Source: Desulfurococcales archaeon
GTDB taxonomy: Archaea > Thermoproteota > Thermoprotei_A > Sulfolobales > Acidilobaceae
Reading direction: 5' to 3'
Assembly (NCBI GenBank): GCA_015521095.1
Contig: WAOU01000032.1
Location: forward strand, 1 to 26,420
Length of the DNA: 26,420 bases
Positions 1 to 8,800 of this stretch are shown here, one piece after another. Within the stretch, counting starts at the first letter, position 1. Each line of letters begins with the position of its first letter. A program made the position numbers and the translations under genes. Under the pieces are notes generated by a model, which was not told the DNA's origin, searched no databases, and saw only the letters and a list, made by a program, of their open reading frames with translations.

Positions 1-2
1 CG

Positions 3-881
3 TATGGCCTATTAACTATAACAATAACTTCTTCGACGAGCAATCACCCATTTTATCTCTTCGAGATATATGGGAGCTCTGGGGTTACAGAGTTCTCGAA
101 TCTCCCATTTATTAAGTTGCCTTATACTATGACCCAGTATTTCATAACACCGATTGTAGCATATAATAAGATAAGTGACAATTATCTATCGAAACCTATA
201 GTCAGGGAAGTCCACGAGGTAAACAAGCATGGAGTGATAAACAATCTGAACAGGTGGCTGGATATACGATGGACGCTGGGATCGCATACGTATATGTTGA
301 TTAACTTTGGACTGAGCCCTACCGGTTCGTTCAACGATAGAAATAACTATGATGCTGGCGACCTAGAATCATTTACCATGATCGTCTCATGGTCTGGTCA
401 AGGCTCTTGCATTGACCCAATGGTTAGAACCAGGGCAATAATAGAGAGCACGAGTCTATTCTCTAATGCTGATTTAAATGAATTATTCAATTGGATAAAC
501 AGTATATCCTCGTGGCTTAACACTAAAAGTCGTATCGCAGGCCTGGTCTCTAGCGGATTAAGTATTGTTAATCTAGTGCTGGATTATAAGGATTTAACAG
601 AGGTTACGGTAGAGAAATGGTGTATGGGTAGTGGTGTTCCTGGAGGTTCTGCCTTGGCATATGTCAGGGTCTCTGGTGAAGAGGCGGGCTGGTATCCTTC
701 GGAGCTGGCTGATAGCATAGATATTTACATTAATAATTATGTCTTTGACGAGTCGCTGTGTGTAAGGGTTGAGGGATTCTCTCTTTATCTTACAACCGAA
801 GAAGGATACTTCTCGTACGATTATGATAGTGTTGGACTAGACTTCTGTCCCCTCGGCTCCCTGTATGGTGGTGCAGGTTGA
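3..881 (+). CDS. Hypothetical protein, 5'-truncated by the window edge, probably exported
   Basis: The reading frame is open from base 3 with no stop before 881, so this is the 3' part of a longer gene. A TTG at 117 is available, but the upstream codons read as ordinary protein, so I do not take it as the start. The visible part (about 290 residues) is rich in Ser, Tyr, Asn, Gly and Trp, has no clear membrane helix and no motif I recognise. The composition resembles the secreted proteins at 3633-9499, so a surface or exported protein is likely (inference). The stop overlaps the start of the next gene (TTGA at 878-881), which indicates translational coupling. The coding strand is T/G-rich, unlike most genes further right. 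Function unknown; confident it is coding. Confidence 0.75.
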   Translation, partial: YGLLTITITSSTSNHPFYLFEIYGSSGVTEFSNLPFIKLPYTMTQYFITPIVAYNKISDNYLSKPIVREVHEVNKHGVINNLNRWLDIRWTLGSHTYMLINFGLSPTGSFNDRNNYDAGDLESFTMIVSWSGQGSCIDPMVRTRAIIESTSLFSNADLNELFNWINSISSWLNTKSRIAGLVSSGLSIVNLVLDYKDLTEVTVEKWCMGSGVPGGSALAYVRVSGEEAGWYPSELADSIDIYINNYVFDESLCVRVEGFSLYLTTEEGYFSYDYDSVGLDFCPLGSLYGGAG

Positions 882-1504
882 GAATAATAGAAGGACACAA
901 GTATTATCTCATGGGAGTTCTCATTGTTTCACAATTATTAACTCTCCCTCTAGTAGCGGTTCATAACGTAGGCACTGTTATGGGATACCTTATTGCATTA
1001 TCGTCTCAAACAGGGTTATGGGTTCTGATGCTGATGTCATTGCTCTATGTCTCTTTTGGAGTCTCGAAGAGGCTTGATATGTCTACTGGGACATATAGGT
1101 TTCTTGTCGATAGAGTCTATTTGTACGTCTCTATAATGTTTTTTATCTTGTCGAGTCTGACAACTGTATTTTTGGCTTCATTGTCGACGGGATTGGCATG
1201 GTTTACAGGTAATTTCTTCTTGGTTGCGGGATACATTGTATTGTTGAGAGGACTCCAGATCATGTTTGGCCGAGGCTTCTATGGCTTTTCTTGGGCGGTT
1301 ATCGTATTTGCGATTGTTTTCGCTTCGCATATATTAGGCCTACTGGCAACAGTATATGTATACAAGTACACGGGTATTCCTTTGTCGACTTCTTTGTGGG
1401 CTGAACTTTATATGGGCGAGCTTATAGGGAGGGGTCTAGGTATTGGCTGGTCGTTGCCGGGCACTCTCCTAATAATGCTTGCAAGAATAGTTCTTGAAAA
1501 ATAA
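878..1504 (+). CDS. Small multi-pass membrane protein, unknown function
   Basis: 208 residues starting at a TTG that overlaps the stop of the preceding gene by four bases, with a GGTGG-like ribosome site just upstream. About five or six hydrophobic segments can be seen, roughly residues 11-30, 36-60, 80-105, 110-128, 139-163 and 188-205, separated by short polar loops. No catalytic motif or conserved His/Cys pattern is visible. Coupling to the upstream gene suggests the two proteins work together at the membrane, for example as a surface protein and its membrane partner (inference). I do not recognise the family. Confidence 0.7.
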   Translation: MRIIEGHKYYLMGVLIVSQLLTLPLVAVHNVGTVMGYLIALSSQTGLWVLMLMSLLYVSFGVSKRLDMSTGTYRFLVDRVYLYVSIMFFILSSLTTVFLASLSTGLAWFTGNFFLVAGYIVLLRGLQIMFGRGFYGFSWAVIVFAIVFASHILGLLATVYVYKYTGIPLSTSLWAELYMGELIGRGLGIGWSLPGTLLIMLARIVLEK

Positions 1505-1534
1505 TAATTGATATGGAATGTAGGGTTGTGTTTT

Positions 1535-1544
1535 GTCTCGAGAC
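1535..1544. terminator. Perfect 10-bp palindrome between convergent genes
   Basis: The sequence GTCTCGAGAC lies in the 49-base gap between the convergent genes ending at 1504 and 1554 and is preceded by a short T run (TTTTG). It may take part in ending transcription, but it is too tight to form a good hairpin by itself, so this is a weak call. Confidence 0.2.
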
Positions 1545-1553
1545 TCTGTATTT

Positions 1554-3104
1554 CTAGCTTGCTATTTTCTTGTGTCCTTTCTTGAGATACTCTTGCTTTG
1601 CATCCTTAGTTGTATAGTGTATATGTATCGGGTGGTGGCGTGGAAGTTTGAGTTCTGTTTCTATTAGTCTCTGGAGTACTTCTCTCCTGTGCCTGGGGAG
1701 TTCTTTATCGGTGGCCACAAGTATGTCTATATCGTTGGCTTTCCAGTATTCTCCACGTGCATGACTGCCGATAAGGTAAACTTCGGCGTCTTTAGCCAGT
1801 GACTTTATGATTTTAGCTATTCTCGAGAGTAGCCGATCATATTCGTGTAGTAGTTTTTCACGTTCCTCTAGGCGTGGATCTATATATCGTGGTAGTCTCC
1901 TGCCGGTTATGCGCCTATACACGTACTCGAGGGCAAAACTTCCTATAAGAAGGACTACGAAGACTATTAGCTGGTCGGGAGCCGTCTGTACCATGCGTGA
2001 TATCAGAATGGTAAGTGCTGCGACTGCGAGGATGGCTCCAGTGAGGGCGATTATAGGGTTTGCACCGGTCTGTCTCCTTAGCCGGTAAGCGGCGAGGTTA
2101 ACCATTGAGAATATAATCATGAATCCTCCGCTACCCGCGGCACTTATGGCTTCTAGACTAGCGCCGAGAGCTAGGGCTAGGCTTAGGAGGCTTATAATTA
2201 TAAGGCCTTCGTAGGCATTTCTCCATACTTTTCTTCCTAGAACCCGTGGTGCTTGGCCGTATTTAGCAACCATATATGACATCCTGGCTGTACCATATAG
2301 TGTAGCGTTTATTGCTGAGCCTGTGCTTGCAAGTGCTGCCGCAACTACCAGTATGAAGCCCGCCATTCCGAGGACTGGTTTTACCAGGATGGCTAGTGCA
2401 TAGTCTCTGGCCTGCTGTACTTCTTGGGGACTTAGACCTCCTGCGGCTACTATCGCTACCAGGATATATATTAGGATCACCACGACTACGCTAGAGTATA
2501 GTGCCCGTCTTAGCACACTTGTGTTTTCTACGTCCATTGCAGCGTTTGATACTAGTTCGAATCCTTCATAAGCTAGGAATATGATCATTCCTCCCGCAAT
2601 TATACTTGTGATAGCAGGGTAATGGGATGGGCTGAGCCTCTGCCAGTCGACAAGGCCTAGAGCCACCATGGATACAAATAATAATACTCCTAGTTTGAAT
2701 GATACGAGTGCTAGTTCTACTCTTCCACTTGTCTTGGCTCCAAGCATGTTCACGATGGTTAAAGAGGACACCACGAATATTGCCAGGACAATGTATGCCA
2801 TGTGATAATAGCTCTGCACTAGGCTGGCGCCATAGCTGGCGAATGCGTGGGCATATAGGGCTATCATTACTATGTAGCTGGCGAGAAGCATTATGTTTAG
2901 GCCTCCGCTTAACAGGCCATCACCATATGCCTGGACAAGGAATTCTATTGTTCCTCCTTCACTCGGATACCTACTGCTTAGCTTGGCATAGCTATAAGAT
3001 GATAATAGTGCTATTAGTCCCGCGAGTGCAAACGCTATTGGAGCAGCTCCATCGGATAATTGAAGGCTTAGGCCTAGTACGGCGAATATTCCTCCTCCAA
3101 TCAT
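1554..3104 (-). CDS. APC-family amino-acid permease fused to a C-terminal MNT-type nucleotidyltransferase domain
   Basis: Residues 1 to about 400 form a 12-helix-type transporter with the APC superfamily signature at the start (MIGGGIFAVLG) and a conserved segment near helix 6 (FLAYEGFELVSNAA). It should import or exchange amino acids or related amines; the substrate cannot be told. After a charged linker (about 405-440) comes a nucleotidyltransferase fold: GSHARGE at 446-452 and DID at 458-460, the GSx(R)GE...DxD pattern of minimal nucleotidyltransferases. The place of a third carboxylate, in the later strand, reads IHIH, so catalysis is uncertain. The first ATG (3104) lies inside the family signature. 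The same frame continues upstream with a typical APC N-terminus (LGFWEVFSIGVGG) up to a stop at 3174-3176, with no ATG, GTG or TTG. See findings for the frame problem. Downstream it converges with the gene ending at 1504. Confidence 0.85.
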   Translation of the reverse strand: MIGGGIFAVLGLSLQLSDGAAPIAFALAGLIALLSSYSYAKLSSRYPSEGGTIEFLVQAYGDGLLSGGLNIMLLASYIVMIALYAHAFASYGASLVQSYYHMAYIVLAIFVVSSLTIVNMLGAKTSGRVELALVSFKLGVLLFVSMVALGLVDWQRLSPSHYPAITSIIAGGMIIFLAYEGFELVSNAAMDVENTSVLRRALYSSVVVVILIYILVAIVAAGGLSPQEVQQARDYALAILVKPVLGMAGFILVVAAALASTGSAINATLYGTARMSYMVAKYGQAPRVLGRKVWRNAYEGLIIISLLSLALALGASLEAISAAGSGGFMIIFSMVNLAAYRLRRQTGANPIIALTGAILAVAALTILISRMVQTAPDQLIVFVVLLIGSFALEYVYRRITGRRLPRYIDPRLEEREKLLHEYDRLLSRIAKIIKSLAKDAEVYLIGSHARGEYWKANDIDILVATDKELPRHRREVLQRLIETELKLPRHHPIHIHYTTKDAKQEYLKKGHKKIAS

Positions 3105-3152
3105 GCCCCCGACTCCTATCGAGAATACTTCCCAGAATCCCAGCCTCTTACT

Positions 3153-3177
3153 ATGGTTGCTGCTCGATGCTGGTCAC
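3153..3177 (-). other. Probable true start of the permease, in a frame offset by one base
   Basis: On the minus strand a GTG at 3177 opens a short frame (MTSIEQQP) that ends at TAG, 3153-3151. Skipping one base there gives an uninterrupted APC N-terminus (SKRLGFWEVFSIG) leading into the main frame. The GTG lies about 10 bases after the start point predicted from the TATA box, whereas the in-frame ATG at 3104 is about 85 bases further in. Possible explanations are a real one-base insertion, a sequencing error, a +1 frameshift at CCA-TAG, or a non-standard CTG start at 3143. Confidence 0.5.
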
Positions 3178-3208
3178 CACCAAGTTGAATCTATGCTTTA
3201 GAACTAGT

Positions 3209-3222
3209 ATAATTATATAGTA
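3209..3222 (-). promoter_or_regulatory. TATA box for the permease gene
   Basis: The minus strand reads TACTATATAATTAT here, a strong archaeal TATA element. Start of transcription would be expected near 3188, about 10 bases before the GTG at 3177. Arms of a TGGT/ACCA type occur on both sides (3171-3179 and 3224-3230), possibly a regulator site. Confidence 0.5.
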
Positions 3223-3235
3223 CTGGTGGTCAAAA

Positions 3236-3617
3236 TTTTTAGTTATTATACCACATGCCTTTTTCCAGAGTATCAATTAATATTATGCTGGATAATTGTT
3301 TGATTGTTAGTCATGCATAATGTGGATGTCGGGGTACTTCTACTTGATGAATATAATTAGACGGGAATTATGGTGGGATAAGTTTCATGTAAATATGCTC
3401 CTGTACACTTATTTATCTGGACGAATGGAGCGGTTCAAACATACAGTTTGCCCTTCCATCTGTGGGTAAAAAGGTAAGGCTATTAGATCCATGCAGGTTA
3501 AATTCCTCTTCAAGGTTTGATCACCGGTCTCATACTCAGGAGTTATTATTTATAATTGCATGGAAGATTCTTCCTGGTTATCTCATCGCTTGGTAGACTA
3601 TAGGTGTACTTAATATA
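3236..3617. other. Gene-free spacer between divergent genes
   Basis: About 380 bases between the permease and the secreted-protein operon. It is AT-rich with stops in all frames I followed. A TATA-like TTATTTATAAT at 3546-3556 could serve the gene at 3633. A TTGATGA at 3343-3349 resembles an RNA C box but no D box follows. I see no gene or convincing RNA. Confidence 0.5.
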
Positions 3618-3632
3618 TTGAGGTGCACGTGT

Positions 3633-5825
3633 TTGGGGCGAGGAAATACTAGGCTGCTAATTGTTTTACTTGTTCTCTCTGCATTCATAGCCTCTGTTAT
3701 CTATGCAGCTCCGTCTACGGTCAGTGAAGAGAATAATGATCTTTTAAGGACTATTGGAGTCGTGGATAGGACCGGGACAGAGCCATTAGCTGCTGGCAGG
3801 CTTTATATAGATGTTGAATCTGTACAAGGTGTCCCAGGCTGGCTTGCCCACGTATACTACGGCGACGCAGGAGAGATAGTAAGTTTTCGGGTGTTGTGTC
3901 CTCCTTCTGTTACTATAGGAGGAGGATACTTCGGAGCTGTTATATTGGATGACTGGTGGATTGATGGATCTCCTCCTACTTCCGGTTGGGGTTCTGTTAA
4001 GTATCTCAAGGTCTACGGTGATTTGAGGATTGTTGCTGGTAGTGTGGATGGCAATGGGGAAACAATTATATCTCTTAGACAGAGGCTTGGCTACCAATAT
4101 ATTGGGGGACTTATGTTTACTCCTGATGGCTATGGCGGGTTCTATGCAGTGTTTTGCCCGATTGTCTCTATAGCTGATGGCAAGATTATGGTGATTTTTA
4201 AGGACTCATCGAGTTATGGAGGTTATGATGTCCATATATATGATATTGGCGGAGGAGTCGAACTCTATAATTATACGGTAAGTCTAGACACTAGCTTAGA
4301 CGTAATGCACGCCTATTATGTCGGGGAGGATGTAGCGCTTCTAACAACATTATACAGGGCTTATCTCGTCTCTAGCAGTGGATTGTTGGAAAGTGTGAAC
4401 GTGGAAGGTACGAGTCTCAAGGTGTATAGGGTAGAGGTAGGAGGAGGATCACTTCTTATAGGGTCTAGTTCTAATCTGTATCTGGTTAATACTACGGGTT
4501 TCCACCCATTGGAGGTATTTCATTCTTTGGATTTATTCCAGCAACTGGAGGGAGAGGTAAACTCGGTGCTTTACGGATCTAGTAATGTTGTGCTTCCACA
4601 GGGCCTATGGTTTAAGGCGATGCCTCTCGACTACTACTGGGGGCTTCGAGTCGGCTATTCTGGAGATATCTTCGACGGCGATGGATTCTTAATATACAAT
4701 AATTGGACTATTCTGATTAAGCATGTAAGGCTTGATCTTAACCTAAGCCTTGTCCAGGGGGCCGGTTCAGGAGGACCTATGCCAGTCTACTATGAGGAGA
4801 ACGAGTATGTAGGGGTACCCTATGACTATTTTAGCTTGCTTCTCCTCAAACCAGCGATACAGCATCAACAACACCTACGTGTAGAGAATGTAATTGTAAA
4901 TGCTAGCGTTGAACATTTCTCGAGTCTAAGTTTCTATCCGTCATATATTACGGCAGGAGACGGCTATCTTCTCGTGTATTCGCGAGATGAGAACGAGGTC
5001 CTAGTATATAATGATGACGGGGACCAAGCGGCTGTGTGGAGCCTCAACCTTGGAAAGCCCATTGGGATACTGGACGGGAAATTCTTCTTTGTTAGCGGTA
5101 GAGAACTTATGAGCCTTAATCTGAGTGGAGGAGACGTGGTTGATTATGGGGGCCTTGTCCCAGATTGGTTGTCCGATAACGTTGAGGTTCAGGAGGGGGC
5201 AGTGAGAGGAGGTGGACTATTTATACCCCTGTACATGCCTTTTGGTACGCCTTCTGAACAGATTATTGCTGCTATCGTAGAGGGCAGCATTGTACGGTTC
5301 TATCATGTACCGTATCAGACAACTCTTTATTGGGATGGCGGCGTAATCGTACTTAATAGGACGCTGGATAATGCTAATGTTATCTCGCTAGTTGATCCCT
5401 TAAACGGTACCGTGGAGTGGGCCATGCATATTCCTAGATCTCTCGGCAGCCTCTATACTTTTCCTACCAATACAAGAGTGCTTATGTGGGCTGGTCCAGA
5501 TGGCCAAGGCTTCATGCTACTTGACCCTGAAAACGACTCAATTGTCCTTGTACCGATCCCATCATCTTTCACGCCGAGGCCAGCCGTGATCAACGATAAT
5601 CCGGCTCTTATCTATGTTGGGTGGAAAGACGTGTATGCTGTCGAGCTTGTTAACGTTACTTCTAACGGTAGAGCGTTTGTTCGTGTTTATCATGTGGTTC
5701 TCCCCGATAATATTAGATATTTAGGAGACTTCGCGACTAGTCCCGACACATTATACGTAGTGGCTGTCACGGAGAGTGGGGGAGATGAGATTCTTAAAAT
5801 AACCTTAGGGGGTGGTGCAGAATGA
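3633..5825 (+). CDS. Secreted beta-propeller-like protein, no anchor
   Basis: I chose the TTG at 3633 because GAGGTG (3620-3625) sits seven bases before it; an in-frame TTG at 3618 would place that site inside the gene. The protein is about 730 residues. It begins with a Sec-type signal (MGRGNTRLLIVLLVLSAFIA, cleavage probably near YAAP). The rest is beta-rich, with repeated blades of the kind VLVYNDDGDQAAVWSLNLG and LMSLNLSGGDVVDYGG, which resemble PQQ or WD-type propeller repeats, and several Asn glycosylation sequons. There is no C-terminal membrane helix. Its stop overlaps the next gene's ATG (ATGA at 5822-5825), so the two are translationally coupled and probably act as one surface complex (inference). 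No catalytic residues are recognisable. The coding strand is T/G-rich. Confidence 0.75.
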   Translation: MGRGNTRLLIVLLVLSAFIASVIYAAPSTVSEENNDLLRTIGVVDRTGTEPLAAGRLYIDVESVQGVPGWLAHVYYGDAGEIVSFRVLCPPSVTIGGGYFGAVILDDWWIDGSPPTSGWGSVKYLKVYGDLRIVAGSVDGNGETIISLRQRLGYQYIGGLMFTPDGYGGFYAVFCPIVSIADGKIMVIFKDSSSYGGYDVHIYDIGGGVELYNYTVSLDTSLDVMHAYYVGEDVALLTTLYRAYLVSSSGLLESVNVEGTSLKVYRVEVGGGSLLIGSSSNLYLVNTTGFHPLEVFHSLDLFQQLEGEVNSVLYGSSNVVLPQGLWFKAMPLDYYWGLRVGYSGDIFDGDGFLIYNNWTILIKHVRLDLNLSLVQGAGSGGPMPVYYEENEYVGVPYDYFSLLLLKPAIQHQQHLRVENVIVNASVEHFSSLSFYPSYITAGDGYLLVYSRDENEVLVYNDDGDQAAVWSLNLGKPIGILDGKFFFVSGRELMSLNLSGGDVVDYGGLVPDWLSDNVEVQEGAVRGGGLFIPLYMPFGTPSEQIIAAIVEGSIVRFYHVPYQTTLYWDGGVIVLNRTLDNANVISLVDPLNGTVEWAMHIPRSLGSLYTFPTNTRVLMWAGPDGQGFMLLDPENDSIVLVPIPSSFTPRPAVINDNPALIYVGWKDVYAVELVNVTSNGRAFVRVYHVVLPDNIRYLGDFATSPDTLYVVAVTESGGDEILKITLGGGAE

Positions 5826-8800
5826 AGAAGGCTGTTATTTCGCTTGTGGTTCTCATACTCTTAGCAGTCCCTCTCACCGCTTTCCTAGGCCAGACGCAAG
5901 ATGGGACTGTTATTATCTCCCCAGAAGGACCTGTACCTCTAGGGGGATCTTATTATCCTAATGAAGCTAGGTATCCGCTGAAAGCTGGTTCTCCGGAGGT
6001 AGCTCTTGTCAGATCAGTTTTCTACGTATGGGTGAAAAACGGGAGTCTTGAGATCGGACTTAAAGACGCTGATGATGAATGGCTAGCGGGTCCTCTGGTT
6101 TTGGAGAATACTAGTGTTTCATATGGTGGAGAGGATAAGACAATTTATGCTTTCGGAGGCATCAGGATACAGTTTGATCTTTGGAGGGATTGGCATATTA
6201 TTGTATATCTCTTCCATAAAGACCTGCTTGTTGCAAGCTTCGACTTGGGCCCAACACCGGATCTTGCGAATACTGGGCTTAACATGTCATTTATTGTGCC
6301 TAGTGGTTCCGCTTTAGTAGTCCATCAATGGACGAAGGAGTATTATTATCCTGTTGTACCGAGTCCGCTGGAAACTGCTCGCTCTATGATACCAGATAAG
6401 GCTCTTGTAGCCCCAGGCTCCATAGTTGAGGCCTATAGGTATGGTGGCGTATTGGCCCTTAGGGATCCCAGCACTCTGGAGTTTAAATGCGCGTTCGACG
6501 TTCTCGACGACCTCTTAAATTATACTTTCAGGGGTTACGAGGCAAACTTAGTCTCCTATTCTTTTTATCGTGAAGAGATAGGAGTTGTAATGAGCTTGTG
6601 GAACCCATTTAGCCGAACGCCCTCTGTACCAGATGGCTTCATGGTAACGGTCTTGAATTCTTCTACGTGTAATGTGGAGCGTGCCGTTATCTTTGACGAC
6701 GACGCACCGGGTATAAAGCCGACTAGGGTGTTCCTATCGGGACCCAGTACTGCTGTTTTGGTAGATGAAGAGATAATATATGATCCATATGGGAGGAAAA
6801 TAGGGAATATATCGCTATTCGAAGTGCTAGACCTGACTACAGGATCGATGGTTGAATACAATACTAGCGGCCAAATCGCTTATTGGGGAAGCGATCCTCA
6901 GAGCGGTGTCACAGCAGCACTCACATCGGACTCCCTCTACATTATATGGCCCAATGGGACCGTTACAATAAGCCAGGTGGAAAGCCCGGTTCAAGCACCA
7001 TGGCTTACAGGATCCACTATGGGGGTCAAGAGCGTTCTAGGGACACTCCTCATGAATGTAAGAGGAAATATACTCTACTACCATAATGGAGTACTGACAC
7101 AGTTAGAGCCAGACGGATATCTCTACTCTATCGCCGAGGACAACAAACACTACTATATCCTAACACAGACATACTCGGGAGAAACAGTATGGAGGATAAC
7201 TGTTATAACACCTGGAGCCGGGGAACAATACCTGGACTTACCATTGAGCCAGTATACACAGGTAGCCCTAGGAAACGGCATTGCCTGCGCCCATCTCGCC
7301 CTACAACCTAGCACCGCATCATCTACTGTTGAAGAAGCGTCTCTCTGCGGCACAGAGTACACGGTCGAGTGGAGCCGAAATATAAGTGTCAGTAATATTT
7401 ATTCAGCAGGATACGGTTGGGTAAATGGATCTTTATCGATTATAAGAGGCGTGGAAGCCGAGATATTGTTCAACGAGGAGAAAGCTCTTCTATCAGGGCT
7501 CAGCACAGGGGGAACAACGTGGGATTATGTGGCCCTATACTCGTTACAAGACTGGGCAGTACTGGCTGCCCGGCCAAATGTATACCAGGATCTCCTCATA
7601 ATCTCCCTAGACCCCTCCAAGGGGTCAAGAATAGTAGGTGTGAACTCAGACCTAGTTAAAGCAGTGGAATGGGTGAATGACAATGCAGTAGTTGTAGTTA
7701 GCTATAAGGGAGGACAAATACAATACATGCTTATTACAAGAGACGGGACGGAGAATATCACGCTTCCACCGCCTCAGGAGGGAACCCTCAAAGGCTTGGG
7801 ACCGGCGTGGGGTCCGGGAGCCGTGGCAGTCACATGGGTGGACAACTATTATAGAGCTACAATCTATTATCCCGATGATAATACATCTTTATCAATAAAC
7901 CTGACTATTCCACCCGAGGCATATCTGCAGAGGGTGGTGAGCGTTAATCATACAGTTCTGGCGTTGGCAAAAATTGGTGGAAATCTGGCTCTTTACTGGA
8001 AGGATTCGACCTCGGCCTGGTCCGAGGAGGAGAATCTCTCCTCTCTCATAACAGAAAAACTAATGGAGATTCTCCCCATAAGGCATCCGGAATATCTTCA
8101 AACATGGATCAACATGTACGATCTCCGCCTCAGTCCAACCGGGGAATATGCTCTTGTGACGGTATGGGCACGCTTCCTCCTTAATGGGACGCTTATAGGA
8201 AATGGTACTCTCTATGCTCTTGTAACAGATCGTGGCCTGGAGACACTGGACTTTATAGATTATAATGGGCTGGCCGCAGGCTGGATAGATAATAAAACGC
8301 TAGTAATACCGGCGTCGAACAAGGTCTATCGAGTGCCTGGCCCCGTGCTAGTCAGAGATCTACCAGACACTCTCCCACCCATCGTTGGCTCAGTCGTACT
8401 GGCGGTCTCTCAAACTCCCGATGGTGGTCTAGTGGTCCCGTACTTATTTGATCCCTCGTATACTAGGAGCTATAGTGTGCCAGCAATAGTAAGCGAGGAC
8501 GGGGCCAGAATATATTATGGCTCAGTCGATAATCTAGGAGGCAGACATGGTGTTATAGTAGGAGCCTGGGCCGGAGACGTTCTAATAGCTGCACGACTCT
8601 TCCCCTCACTTAGCCTCAAAGCCGCTCTCCGTACAGCCCAAGTATCAGGTCCCTACATGCTGGACACACTTGACGATGGAAGATATCAGATCCTATGCCC
8701 ACAAGGTAACGTTAAAGCATGGTTTGGTCCAAGTCAGGCTCTAGAGAGCATTGAGTGTAATACAACCCTCACTCCTCCCCCAGGCTACGAGTACTACGTG

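Noticed and set aside
2699..3220. Open frame of 173 codons on the plus strand
   Set aside because: It is the antisense of the permease gene, rich in Leu, Arg and His as expected of an antisense frame, and the permease motifs are unmistakable.
3343..3360. TTGATGA, resembling a C box of a C/D guide RNA
   Set aside because: The first base is not a purine and no CTGA box follows within the usual distance.
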